A DNA stretch of 64,000 nucleotides from Fragilaria crotonensis (Eukaryota > Bacillariophyta > Fragilariophyceae > Fragilariales > Fragilariaceae): NCBI GenBank assembly GCA_022925895.1, contig JAKSYS010000090.1, positions 62,001 to 126,000 of the forward strand, given 5' to 3'. Below the pieces are notes generated by a model, which was not told where the DNA came from, searched no databases, and saw only the letters and a program-made list of their open reading frames with translations. A program made the position numbers and the translations under genes. Of this stretch, positions 20,344-31,130 are shown one piece after another. Within the stretch, counting starts at the first letter, position 1, and the number at the start of each line of letters is the position of its first letter.

Positions 20344-21957
20344 ATGACAGGCTCACCACGAACAAGGTCAACAGGACAAGTGAGAAAGTCTCCACGACGG
20401 AACAACGTCGGACAGAAGACAGGAAAGGTAAGGAAAAGTACTAGTGTAGCGAGAAGAAAGTCGACTGGGAAAAGAATTGCGACCAAACCTGCCCCAAAAA
20501 TTGACGTTGCCAGCGACGACGTTGACAGCAATGATGAAGTGGAGGAGGTGGACAATAATCGTGATCAACGAAGGCAGAAAACTAAAGTCTCATCGAACGA
20601 TGTGGACAATGTTCTTGAACAACCAAGGAAGTTAACACTCGTGTCGTCAAGGGAAGGAGCCGTGAAAAGGAAGAAGATGACAGGAAAAGCCAAAAAACCA
20701 GTGAGAGCGCCCAAGTTACACAAATCATCATCATCGTCATCATCTTACGAAAATGAATCTGACCCCAGCGATGACGATGATGGAAATCTTTTTGCAGGCC
20801 GCGTCGTTCCGAACCCTACAATTGCAGCCGTAGTAGAGGTTTTGGATGATTATGATGATGATGATGATGATTGCGCAGATAAGAAAGAAGCAGGTGATGC
20901 CGATGAAGAAGATGACTATGCGAGTGCAACAAGCCACGAAGAGACTCCTCCACAACGCTCAGAGATACAGAGGAGACACGAGGATGTGGAGGATGAGGAC
21001 AGTGAAGATGACTATGCGAGTGCAACAAGCCACGAAGAGACTCCTCCGCGACGCTCAAAGATACAGAGGAGACTTTATGACGAGGATGTGGAGGATGAGG
21101 ACAGGAACAATCGCGCAAGTTCGACTACACTAAGCATGCAACGCAAGAGTTCCGGGAGGAAAGAAAATGGTGAGTCCGCTGTTGTGAACCTTGACGTACC
21201 AATTCGTGGCATGTCCAAAAGTGAATCGAGGAGGAATCAGCAAGAGTATGCGACACAACGGGTTAAGGCATTCGTTACATCAAAGGTGTTTCGAAAAATT
21301 AAATTTATAAGCAATGATGACATGTTACGAGAGGCGATGGATTGGGTGATGAGGCATGAAAAGGTCCCACAGGACAAGCGCTTGATGTATCGGGTGGTTT
21401 ACGAAAGTGTCTTCAATGAGTCGTTGAATGCAAAGAGGAGTACATGCGAGACGGCGGGAAAGAAGATTGTGGTGGAGGAAACGATGCCCAAATTCCAAGA
21501 GAAGGGCAAGGAATTGTTCACCATCGAGGAGTTGTGTACGCTCAGGCGGGCGAAAACCGAACGTGAAAAGGAGGCTGCGTTTTGGTTCTTTGGCAAATTC
21601 TTGTCCTGTGTGGTTGGAAAACGAGTGTGGAATGTTCAAAAGCAATATCAACTGATCTCACAGGCAACAATGACGGGTAGCAGTGACAAGCTGGTCACAG
21701 TAAGCGACGAGGCATTTGCTCTACTAATGTACGAGAATTACCAAGATAAGTGGACGAAACAGGGTAGTGCACAGGCAGGACAATCGGAGCAAAGCGGAAA
21801 GAAAGTAATTCGGGGAAAGTATACCGTTCAGAATAGTGGGACCTGCAAATATGGCGGATGGAGTCATGCCGGCATGAGGCGCTTTAATGAGCTGTACGAC
21901 TTGGTTGTTGAGGACAGGGCTTGCCCGCAGGCTGCTGCAGTGGAAAGGAGTTCCTAA
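20344..21957 (+). CDS. Accessory protein of the Plavaka-like element, function unknown
   Basis: 537-residue intact frame, ATG at 20344; I cannot assign a function. The first 280 residues are basic then acidic low-complexity (RSTGQVRKSPRR, then DDYDDDDDD), with a 32-residue segment repeated in tandem (each copy opening DDYASATSHEETPP). The C-terminal half is ordered: VFRKIKFISNDDMLREAM, FWFFGKFLSCVVGKRVW, LVTVSDEAFALLMYENYQDKW, then CKYGGWSHAGMRRFNELYDLV near the end. The KYGGWS-G--RFN line resembles a domain I recall from many uncharacterised diatom proteins, but I cannot name it. Basic and acidic segments suggest a nuclear, nucleic-acid-associated role, perhaps helping transposition. It lies 1.37 kb from and divergent to copy 3. 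Confidence 0.7.
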   Translation: MTGSPRTRSTGQVRKSPRRNNVGQKTGKVRKSTSVARRKSTGKRIATKPAPKIDVASDDVDSNDEVEEVDNNRDQRRQKTKVSSNDVDNVLEQPRKLTLVSSREGAVKRKKMTGKAKKPVRAPKLHKSSSSSSSYENESDPSDDDDGNLFAGRVVPNPTIAAVVEVLDDYDDDDDDCADKKEAGDADEEDDYASATSHEETPPQRSEIQRRHEDVEDEDSEDDYASATSHEETPPRRSKIQRRLYDEDVEDEDRNNRASSTTLSMQRKSSGRKENGESAVVNLDVPIRGMSKSESRRNQQEYATQRVKAFVTSKVFRKIKFISNDDMLREAMDWVMRHEKVPQDKRLMYRVVYESVFNESLNAKRSTCETAGKKIVVEETMPKFQEKGKELFTIEELCTLRRAKTEREKEAAFWFFGKFLSCVVGKRVWNVQKQYQLISQATMTGSSDKLVTVSDEAFALLMYENYQDKWTKQGSAQAGQSEQSGKKVIRGKYTVQNSGTCKYGGWSHAGMRRFNELYDLVVEDRACPQAAAVERSS

Positions 21958-22465
21958 ACTATTGCATTAAAGAGGAAACAGGAAGAAGGTAGGAGGGAGA
22001 ATAAGTGATGAACCGACTGCCGTTGAAGGGTCAGCCAGCATGTTGCAACCACGCTATATTCGAGCGGCGTGGGATTTGAATGATGAGTAGTGAACATTTT
22101 TACTAAATTAGTATATTTCGACACCGCCATTGATGAGTTACTAGTCCCTACAAACATTGGAACCCCAACAATACATTGCTTAGGAGCAAAAAACCAATGG
22201 CGACTTCATAACATTCTATTCAACTTTGAATTTACATACATGCAATATAATGTCCGATGTAATACAACTAATGGCGAGAAACACACAATGTATTAAGTGA
22301 CAATCAACAATAATTGTGATTAATATGTTCAATACATACGTTTAACGGTGACAACATAAAATATATGGGGACTGTGACCATGTACATGTGACTTCCAAGA
22401 ACTAATGAACAGTATTGTGTGTCTACTCAACATTTAATTGTTGCCTCACCATATAGTGCTTTCTG
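21958..22465. other. Plavaka-like element 3' noncoding end
   Basis: AT-rich sequence after the 537-residue gene up to the right terminus. No gene seen. Confidence 0.5.
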
Positions 22466-24247
22466 ATGTTGAAGCGTGATGTCAGGCATCTCTTGTAAGA
22501 GACTTTGAATTCCCGAGATGATATCCCACTCGGGGATCAACGGGTCTAGTGGCGTGCTTCGAATTGCCGTCGTGCCTACTGAGGCGTGACTCGACATTGT
22601 AGACGCCGTGCTGGCGACTGGTGGCTTCTGGAGGACGGTATCAATAGGCTCTGGCTATCCGTTACTAGAACGCCGCGCCACGTATTTGAATTCTGCAAGT
22701 CTGCGCAAAAAACACAGTAACGAGAGGAGTCCGTAGCTTTCAGATCTGTAAGCGTGTGGGGACGCACTACGGGCAGGACCCATACCGTTTGCGCATCGTT
22801 CACCGATATCATTGCTCATAGTCCACCCAAAAGAGCCCTGAATTTGATGCCAATCGGATCCATCGCTTACCCCACGAACACCATATTCGAGGGCATTGGC
22901 GACCGAGAACGGGTCGGCTTCAAGTTCCACATATTGTAGCAATTCCTTTTCCCAGTCAGAGAGTGAGGCGACATACTGAGTGAAGGTACCTGCGCACGGT
23001 GGCTTGTTGACCTCCAGGATATGGCTATGCTGTGCAATCAACCACACCCCGGGCGAGGAATGTGTAGCGCATATTGGGACGGCTTGAGTGGGGAGGGATT
23101 CCCACGAACATGTTATGTTGGATTCCCGGAACTCGCGAGCTGAGATAGGGTGACATTTAACGTAGCGTGTGTTGATCCGAACCCACAATCTGGCGGATAG
23201 CCAATAAGCTGGATGACGGTGATACATTTGGTGAAGCGGGAGAACCCAATCGCCAAGAGGTTGGAGTAGCTTCCCGTCTGGCGTGCTCCATAGGAGGTTT
23301 GCTTTATGCCACAACCTCCATGTAGGTGCTGATGGGCGTTCCTGATGGATGGATGTCCCGTGCTTATAGCTTCTCAGAAGGGAGTGATGACCTGATAACT
23401 TACTCTTGTCTAACACGCGGCCATCAATACTTGAGAGATCCGAAACGGTCATCGCTTTAAGGTACAGCCGGCAGTAGTTAAGTCGACACACTTCTGTCGG
23501 TGTGAATCTTCCCGATGTTTGAATTGCTTCCATGATGCAAAAATCGTGTAATCTTTGAAGTTTCGGTATGTACGGTGTATCGAGACGGAGTTTAGCATTG
23601 ATACTTGCGAGAAAGACTCGAAGAGAATGAAGCCATTTCGATTCCAAATGTGGGAGCGGAGTATGAACCTGTTCGAGGAAAGAAAAAGACACTCCGACCT
23701 GGGATTGAAACCACGAGACAGCAATACGGAGGAGTTTACCGGCAATCGAATTAGTTCGCCATTGACGGACGAACATCATCACTTGAGCCACTCCTTGTTG
23801 GACAAAGAGAGATCGGAAACTTGCGCCTCCAAGAGCGAGTGGTCCATACAAGATTGCTTTTTTGGTATTACGGTTGAAGCCACACCTCGGAACGATAATC
23901 GACATTGCTTTCCGTTGGACGCTTTCAAGGCATCGTTTTGATAATGAAGAACTCGCCAAAGGATAGCTGACTGCAGGTAAGTAACACGCAAAGTAATACG
24001 TCCAGGCTTCCAAGCAAGTTAATGGGACCTCCCACAAGAAAGCTGTGATTGAGTCACTTTTTTGCTTCAGCTGCCGGTATTGCTCGCGTTGCGTCCCCGC
24101 TGGATCTTTATAATGACCCAGGGCTTTATGAGCTGTGAATGCAGGAAGGACACACAGCTCCGTTCCCACATCATCGTGGCGCTCCCGAACTTTGATATTG
24201 ACCTCCACCGCAGAGTGCTTAGGAACTAACACAGGCGCCCCTTGCAT
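22466..24247 (-). pseudogene. LINE ORF2: post-RT region and first part of RNase H
   Basis: The 530-codon frame 22655-24247 follows the reverse transcriptase. Its end has the RNase H start: VSDGSDWHQ with the first Asp, then SESYGLLSLLCFL with the Glu. The next catalytic Asp (VLVTDSQSLL) is in a neighbouring frame near 22650. A third frame continues to WDIISGIQSLLQEMPDITLQH, where coding ends at the inserted transposon. The domain resumes at 12451 with VKGHQD. Confidence 0.8.
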
Positions 24248-24290
24248 GGAGAATTGCCACTGTAGTATGTGATTAGAGCACTTAGAGAGC

Positions 24291-25676
24291 TCAAGAGCCC
24301 CCCCCGCTCGCCATAAGTAAGTCCGTCCAACATTGCGCGTTTGCCTGTGCCTGAGCCACTAGTGTTTTCACCGTATTCGGTGAACCGTCGTCTGCGAAGG
24401 AGTTTGTTTGGCCGTTGCAATCATCGACGAAACCGATCAGGCCTAAGTCGACTCGAACGTCGTCTTGTGTATCCCAATACATTGCTGGATGCGCTTGGGT
24501 ATCATAACAATCAAATAGAGTGCTAGACAAAAAACACCAGATGGCCGGAGAGTTCGCGCTTCCTTGGCCAGTCCCATAGATGGGAAAGTCTTGTTCGTGA
24601 TGATATCCTGTCGGAGAAATACCTAACTCGGTGCGCACATGGAATTCAGCTTTTTCGAGAGTAGCCGCGTTGCTTTCCGTCACTGTTGCTGGAACGCCGA
24701 ATTTTTGGCTGACTGTCATACCCAGGTTCGGAATAATTCGGTCGTAACAAGCTGTAGCATCGTAATTTGTAAGAACGACAGGCTTCCGAGTGGCTCTTGA
24801 TATCTCGAGTTGGAGTTCTTCAATAAAAACTGGCTCTGTGGCATTCCGGTACGGTCTGGAACCAAACTGCCCATCATTCAATAACCGAAGATCTTCCGCT
24901 TGATGCATCGCTTCGCGCCACTTGATACCAAGAAACAAGTTGAAATCGGCTTCGTAGATGTGGATAACGCGTGTGCGATGCAACCGAACATTATCGGGGT
25001 CTTTAAATAGCATAGTATTTACCACTTTTTGCCACCGCTGGAAGGAATAGCCGCGCTCCAATGAGTAGTTAATTAGCGCTAAGCGTAGGCTTCGTAAAGC
25101 CTGCTGTCGATAATTCAGGGTATCTTGTTTCTCCCTATAATCTGGTGTCAAGTCTTCGTCAGCCGCTTCTGAGGGGTATGAGTGTCGCGCAATGAGAGCT
25201 TTATAATGCCCTAAGTGCATACCAGAAGGGGATTCGGACCAAAGTTTCAATTTGCTACAGAAATCATCGTCACTGATAGTGGGACGAGTCGTATCCGCTA
25301 TTGTTGACTGGGCAAATTGGAGATGACTGAGAAGGAGCTGGACGCTCCCTTCAAAACCAGAGACGTCGAATGTTCCCCGCAAGAGTTGGTTTTGCGTCTC
25401 ACTAGTACCAGTGTAACCCAACAGTTCCGACAAGGGTGGTATCGTGAACGGGGTACCTTGGGCTTGACCGAAATGCAACCTGTTCCTCTCTTGAAGAAGA
25501 CGAACGATCTCTGATGGGATATCGACTTGGGTCCATTGGACACACGTTTTTGGATCGTCGCCTTCGTTCAGTGGAATTTCTAGACGGACAACACTACCTT
25601 GGTGGGATTTGCCGCGTACGTGTCTTAGTTTGTCGGTGACTGCTTTGATGTCCTCGGCTTTCATGATCCTGCGCAA
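24291..25676 (-). pseudogene. LINE ORF2: reverse transcriptase domain
   Basis: 461-codon frame. Visible RT motifs: PSGMHLGHYKAL, YSFQRWQKVVNTMLFKD, the block with RVIHIYEADFNLFLGIKWR, motif A LTNYDATACYDRI, motif B GTGQGSANSPAIW and motif C GFVDDCNGQTN. GFVDD replaces the more usual YADD; both aspartates are present, so the active site looks sound. The frame ends near 24291 and the polypeptide continues in another frame from 24247. Confidence 0.85.
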
Positions 25677-25692
25677 CCGTTGCGCAGTGAGC

Positions 25693-27269
25693 TTATCGGC
25701 TTTGAAATTGATTTTTCCAGGTCGTTGATGCGCTGAAGACGCTCAGAGCTACGGGTCGCAAAACTATCCTTGATGATTCGTCTGACCTCATTTTTGCCCA
25801 TCTAAGGAGACGTGAGCAATGGCCTTGATTCCTTGGTAGTTCGTCAGTAGGGAGTTCGACTGAATATTCTTGGAGAATGATGGAACTATCGAGTGCATTT
25901 CGGAATGCGGATAAGCATTTCCGAAGGTATTGAACTCGACGTCGTGCTGTAGCTAATGCGACCGACCAAGCTGGCTCATTAAACTGTGGAATATGTGCCT
26001 CAGCGGCTAGACTTGCAGCTAAAACATCCCGATCTAGTTTTTCCGCATATTGATGCCTGTTTCCCGCATACGTCAACCGCTCGCCTCGTCGGAAAGCATT
26101 GTGCTCCTCAAGGAACTCATACATGGTGTTGATATATGCGGTGACCTGACAAGGGTTTGTTGCTTTGAGCATTCGCCGAGCTGGTGTTGCAAGGTCCTGA
26201 GTCGGACTGCCGAAGAGTTTGACCGTGTCGAAATCGAGAAAGAAACCTCTGTGATCCGAAGACAAGCGAGCATTGAAGGCGTCATATCCCATCCTGACCA
26301 GCGCCTCTTGGAGACGCGGACTTCCGAGAGCGTAATCTAAACACTTAGAGCCACGAGCGTAAGTCGCGGGAACCTTAGATGAGTGCCGACAAGCACTCAA
26401 GTTGACCAGCTTCAGTTCTCCTGCAACAAAACTTAAGCCGTCGGGATCGGAACCGAACGCTTCGTTGAAATCCCCGACCAATAAAATGTCAGCACCTGCT
26501 CGCTGATATACGAGCAACTCTTTGAGCAAATCTCGACGAAATGCTGATCTTGGATTACCTAGCGCGTCCTGAGATTGCAGAAGGAGGCTTCGTTGTTGGC
26601 CTGCCACAGTTAAGTTGCCGTCTTGTCCCCGTTTGTCAACTGGTTGGTAGGCGGATGCAATGACAAGTTTGGTCCCCGAACGACCAACACATTCTTGAAC
26701 AACCCACCGTCCCCATCGATCTTGTGTTTGACGGATGATCCGACCGGATAAGCTCCCTATGGTTAAGAGGAACGTACCGCCGGGCTTGTAATGCGTTCGA
26801 AACGGGATGGGCGTAGTGCCTGCGATAAACTTTGTTCGATGCCAGTATTGTTTAACCGTATCGTATAAAATACTTCTATATACACTTGAGTGACGTCGAG
26901 GTTGTGCTCTTGCCCGCAAAAAACGTCCCCTTGAACTTCTTGAAGAACTTTACATACGTCGTTGAGTTGTCCGCCTCTCCGGTCTAGAGATAAACCATTG
27001 ACGTTTTGAACGTACACTCGGGTACAATTGGGCGCTTTGGAGGTGAGAATGTCGGCCCAAGGGTTATTCTCGCGTTGGTTGCTCCGAGTGAGCGAACTTG
27101 GCTGACGTGCGTGCTGGTCAGAGTCCTCCAAAAGATTGCTTTGGGACATATTCCTACTGAAAAGATTTTTCCATTGCGCTTGTGCGCTTTCCAATGATTG
27201 TCTCGCATTTGAACCTTCTCCCGAAGCTGATATCCCTTGGACGGCTGCGATGCTTCCTTGTGTACTCAT
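25693..27269 (-). pseudogene. LINE ORF2: N-terminus and apurinic-type endonuclease
   Basis: Starts near 27269 (MSTQGSIAAVQG). Endonuclease/exonuclease/phosphatase-fold motifs: VQNVNGLSLDRR, FCGQEHNLD (catalytic Glu), LLVGDFNEAFG and SSDHRGFF. Two overlapping frames (26763-27269 and 25693-26919) carry it, with a frame change near 26880. The domain would nick target DNA for target-primed reverse transcription. Confidence 0.8.
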
Positions 27270-27366
27270 GCTTTAGTCGCTCCAGCTTGATCCGAGGGAT
27301 AGGTGTATTGGGAATCAAGGGAGCGGGTAATGGATAAGGCGTCGGTTGGGTTAGGCAGGCGACATA

Positions 27367-30300
27367 CTAAGGTCGTGCGGGGAGATTGACCTGAGCAGGG
27401 CTGCTGATGATGTCCGGAGAGTCGAAGGCTTCATCAAGGTTAGTACATACTTCCATAAGCTCAACTTCGGAGTTGCAACCAGGGGAATCGTCTGAGCTGT
27501 AGGCTTGACGAGAATGGTCAGGCTGTTGTTGCTTCTTGTTACATAGTTTTCGATGCGAACGTTGTTTCTTCTTTTCCGGGAAACAATAAACCTTTGAAGA
27601 GGTTGACAATGTGACTGACTGGGCATTGGACTGTGACGACCCTGAAGCAGAACTTGCACTACTTGTAGAACATAAGTCCGTAACTTGTCTTTGAGTCGGC
27701 ACCGACCTGGAAGGAGGTTTTTCCGTGGACTCCACCGCAGTGATTGGTTCTTGTTCTCGATCTGATTCCATTTTTGTCGCCAATCCCTCCATAAAGACAG
27801 ACAACTTTTCAAAATGTGCATGTAGATCGAGCATTGTAGTCGACATTTTGTGTTGACATTCCATATTTGTCAGTAACCGATTGTTCATTTCTGTAAATTG
27901 TTTTTCGTGAGAACTTTCATCTCCTCCATATCTGCGGAGATATGTTTCTGAATTTCGCCAGATTTCTCGATCTGTTCAGTTGCCTTCTCCACTTTGTCCG
28001 ACACCGCGGCCAATTTTTTATCGAATTCGTCGATCCTTGTGAACTGTTGTTCGATTGATTGTAACCGCATTGAAGACTTTCGGCCTGATACATCAAGTGC
28101 TTCCAACTTCTTTTCATTGATCTTTCTAATTCGAGAAACTTGGTATCCGACGAAGTTCTAGAAGCGTGCGTGAGGGAATGTGTTGACCCGGCGCTCCGAT
28201 CTTCATCAGTGCCGATGGATGTATCGCCTCCTGCACTATTAAGATCGGCTGCTACCTGGCCTTGTTTGGTCTTCCATGCGTTGCGATGGGGTCTCATTGG
28301 GTTGGAGGCCTCCATTGGTGTGGGCCACTCTGGACTGCCTTCCGATCGTCGTTTACTTGTGTGATTTTGGGCGCGGTTGACCTCCTCTTCTGTTCGAGCG
28401 TTCGGGAAGGTGGGACTTGCTCTTGAGTGTTGTCATGCCACCCTGTTGCCGTTGAGAGCTTGTCTAAAAACGACACATTTGCGGCAATTTCGGCTTGGAT
28501 ATGAATGACATCCGGTAAACCTGGAATCTTGTCCCAGTATCGTGCTTCTCGATGATTGGGTGGATACAAGCGTGATTTGTAGGACCTCCACTCTTGTTGA
28601 ACCTTCTGCAAATACTGGCTTGGGACCAACAAGTAAGCTTTATGATCGGGTGGTCCATTCACGACATCGCAAAGTGCCGGGGAGACGTTATCTACCGCCA
28701 GTATTGTTGCTGCCCATTCTCGAGTAGACCGTTCGATCGTGGTTCCGTCCGCATTATATTCAATCCGTGCTTGGTCGAGATGGTTGATGGTCGGCGTCAT
28801 AGGAATTGCCTTCAAAGAACGTGCCCACCTTTCATGTACCTGAAAATGGCTGCAAATTTTTTCATCTGTCATTGTACCTAATGCATATCTTGGGATGAAA
28901 AGAGCACTCCCGTGACCTGTTAAAACTGGAAGCAACGCATGACATAAGGGCATCACGTGTTTCTCTCCGCATTGGATACGAAGATGTGGTATCAACTGAT
29001 CCATTGGAGACTTTTTGTACCGGACAATGTCAAAGTATGGGGTGTTGGTGGGAAGCACGCTGCGCAAGAATTGAGTATATCGATGAAGCTGGGTGGTGTT
29101 GGGAGCTTTCAAGAGGACGTATCCTGCGATGACCATTTTTCCACTTGTGCTCTTGGAATTTGAGATCGATAACTCCACTCTTTTTGGCCTTGAGAACTCC
29201 TGCCGTAATGTTTGACCGCAACCACTGACCTGGAGTAATGCTGAAACCGATCCGAAGTCCAAAAATGATCTGACGCTGGGAATGAACGATTGTTATAACA
29301 GGAGTGATAAAGTCTCGAAGTTCTTCTGCGATCATGCTCGGTGCCGATTTAGACACAGAGAGGTCTTCGCTCTCCCACCTGTAGAGAATTCCTACCTCAT
29401 GGGGAATCAGTTCCTGAACGATGTCATAAATGGCTTCATTCAGTTTCTTTTTATCTTTCTCGTATGCATGAGTGTTCTCAGGTGGTGTCCATTTGACATT
29501 TACTCGATGAGTACCGTCGTTTGTGGGAATATTCGGAAAGGGAAGACTTCAACTGTGTGGGCACTGAGTTTTCACTTGCCAACTCGGGATGTGGATTATC
29601 GGTCATTGCCTGCGAGTCAACTTCTTTCTCTTCTTCGATGTCTTCGGTAACTGTGGTCACAGGTGGGAGACCTTGAGACCAGGAGAGCTTTGAGAATCGT
29701 TTCTTTTTTGGTGGATTCTGTTTCGTTGCACTTTTGAAAGCCGACAATGCCAAACTACTGGGAGACTCATCCTCCAATGACTCTAGGAGGCGATCAGGTG
29801 AGACGGTTGTGGTATTGTTGGTGGGTGGTGGTTCGTTATCGGTAGACTTCGGAGGGCTTTTGGAACGTCTCCGCCCCATGACTGGAATCCAATCCGTCTG
29901 GTCGTCGGTATCCATCGGTGTCGTCATAAACGGCATGGTTTTCCAAGAATAGGCTAACGTGTCCGTGTCATGAAGAGTAGAAGGATCATAATGAGAGGTA
30001 CTCTCTGGAAACGTTCATCGCCCAGGCATTTAACTGCGGTGGGATATCCATCTCTTGATCTACATGGAACCGAAAATTATACCAGATCGAACGATGCACT
30101 TGAAGCGGATCTGACTCCATTGCAGCCCAAAGTTTATCACATTCGAAACAGTCTTCGAAGACGAAGAAACCTAAATAGAGGTAACGAAACCAGTTTTCTT
30201 TGGTGCCGTGCTGACGATAAGCGTACGCGTTTGCATCGCGTCGAGCGCGTTCTTCAGCCGAAAACCAATCGGGACCGTTTGGAGTTGGATGATCGAACCA

Positions 30301-30396
30301 CTGGTCGCAACGAAAACTATACAAAGGATGCAATAGTTCTGCTTCCGCTGGGAAAGCTGACGGAGGCGTTGATTGCCTCCTTTCCGGCATGGTCAT
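27367..30396 (-). pseudogene. LINE 5' region, ORF1-like, in several frames
   Basis: Broken frames at 29986-30396 (MTMPERRQST...), 29478-29936 (MDTDDQTDWIPVMGRRRSKSP), 28294-29262 (IAGYVLLKAPNTTQLHRYTQFLRSVLPTNTPYFDIVRY...), 27917-28315 and 27367-27888. The 29936 start and the R/S/P-rich region suggest an ORF1 nucleic-acid-binding protein; the later part is predicted helical and Lys/Glu-rich (about 27900-28100), suggesting a coiled coil. I recognise no catalytic motif. The most 5' frame may be a separate small ORF. Assignment to the LINE rests on contiguity and strand. Confidence 0.6.
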
Positions 30397-30498
30397 GGTG
30401 GTGAGGTTACGCGACAACTTCCTATTCGGTGTACGCAATTACGGTCGAAGGACAGAACGTATTTGCGAAAACTAAACTAGAAAATTGTGTGGTGTACT

Positions 30499-30514
30499 GT
30501 GTACTCTACCGGTA
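30499..30514. repeat. Right copy of probable LINE target-site duplication
   Basis: GTGTACTCTACCGGTA, one mismatch to 4093-4108; borders the 5' end of the LINE. Confidence 0.5.
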
Positions 30515-31130
30515 GAACTATCCGTAGTACAGTACCATATCACGAATTGACGAACGTAATCTACGCATACTACGACCTAACTGCCATGAACCATTGAAAG
30601 AAACTTGAGATCTAGATTATCAGCCTCAGACTCTCATGGCACTCGCCGACCCAGTATCAGAAGTTGATATAGATGATTCACCGACGCCTTGATGGTTCTA
30701 TCTCGGTTTCACCACGGAGTCGTAGTCACTAGCCATAGTTCTGTCGTCATACGTATCATCATCGGGGTAAGTTGGCTTGGAGTCCTCGCGGTAACTGGCG
30801 TCGTCCAGCTCGCCAGACTGGTCGTCATCGTAAGCGCCATCATCATCATCATCATCATCGCCATCATCGTAAGAGCCATCATCATCGCCATAGCCTTCCA
30901 GCAATACTGATCCATTTTTCGAATCGTATTCTGAGCCAATATCATCCATCGGTTGAGATTGATTCAGAGGCATGTTTCCTCCAACATAGTCGCCAGGACC
31001 AGAGACGTCCGAACGATATGAATCATGCCCCCCCAGCAGACAGTGACCGGCTGCTGAACCCAACACCGTCGGGACCAGCGACGTCGGAACGATATGAATC
31101 ATGCCCCCCGGCAGAAAGTGGCTCGGTGGT

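Larger units (their letters stand above)
12452..22465. mobile_element. Plavaka/CMC-like DNA transposon (~10 kb) inserted in the LINE
   Basis: The left end reads CAGAAGGTGCGTAATGGTGAG and the right end, reverse-complemented, CAGAAAGCACTATATGGTGAG: 15 of 21 positions agree. Flanking 8-mers ATGTTCAT (12444-12451) and ATGTTGAA (22466-22473) agree at 6 of 8; the duplication may be 5 or 8 bp. Borders are set mainly by the LINE: coding sequence stops at one side and resumes in register at the other. Cargo in order: transposase (+), accessory family copy 3 (-), two minisatellites, a palindrome and a 537-residue protein (+). The superfamily call rests on the transposase. Confidence 0.75.
4109..30498 (-). 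mobile_element. LINE-type non-LTR retrotransposon, nested and frame-broken
   Basis: Minus-strand element read from about 30498 down to 4109. It is interrupted by a Plavaka-like transposon (12452-22465) and a MULE (4157-11220). Its own segments are about 30498-22466, 12451-11229 and 4156-4109, near 9.3 kb in all. Order: a 5' ORF1-like region, an apurinic-type endonuclease, a reverse transcriptase with a GFVDD motif, a post-RT region, RNase H, then a Cys/His C-terminal domain. A 16-bp near-perfect direct repeat flanks it, so it looks full length. It is spread over about ten short frames, so it appears inactive unless some breaks are sequence errors. Removal of the Plavaka-like insert restores the RNase H motif LQHVKGHQD in frame. 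Confidence 0.75.

Noticed and set aside
12452-22465. hAT transposon, because the ends start with CAG and the flanks look like an 8-bp duplication
   Set aside because: The transposase lacks hAT features and carries the DKTQ and GDTEGHDRLCG blocks of Plavaka/CMC elements.
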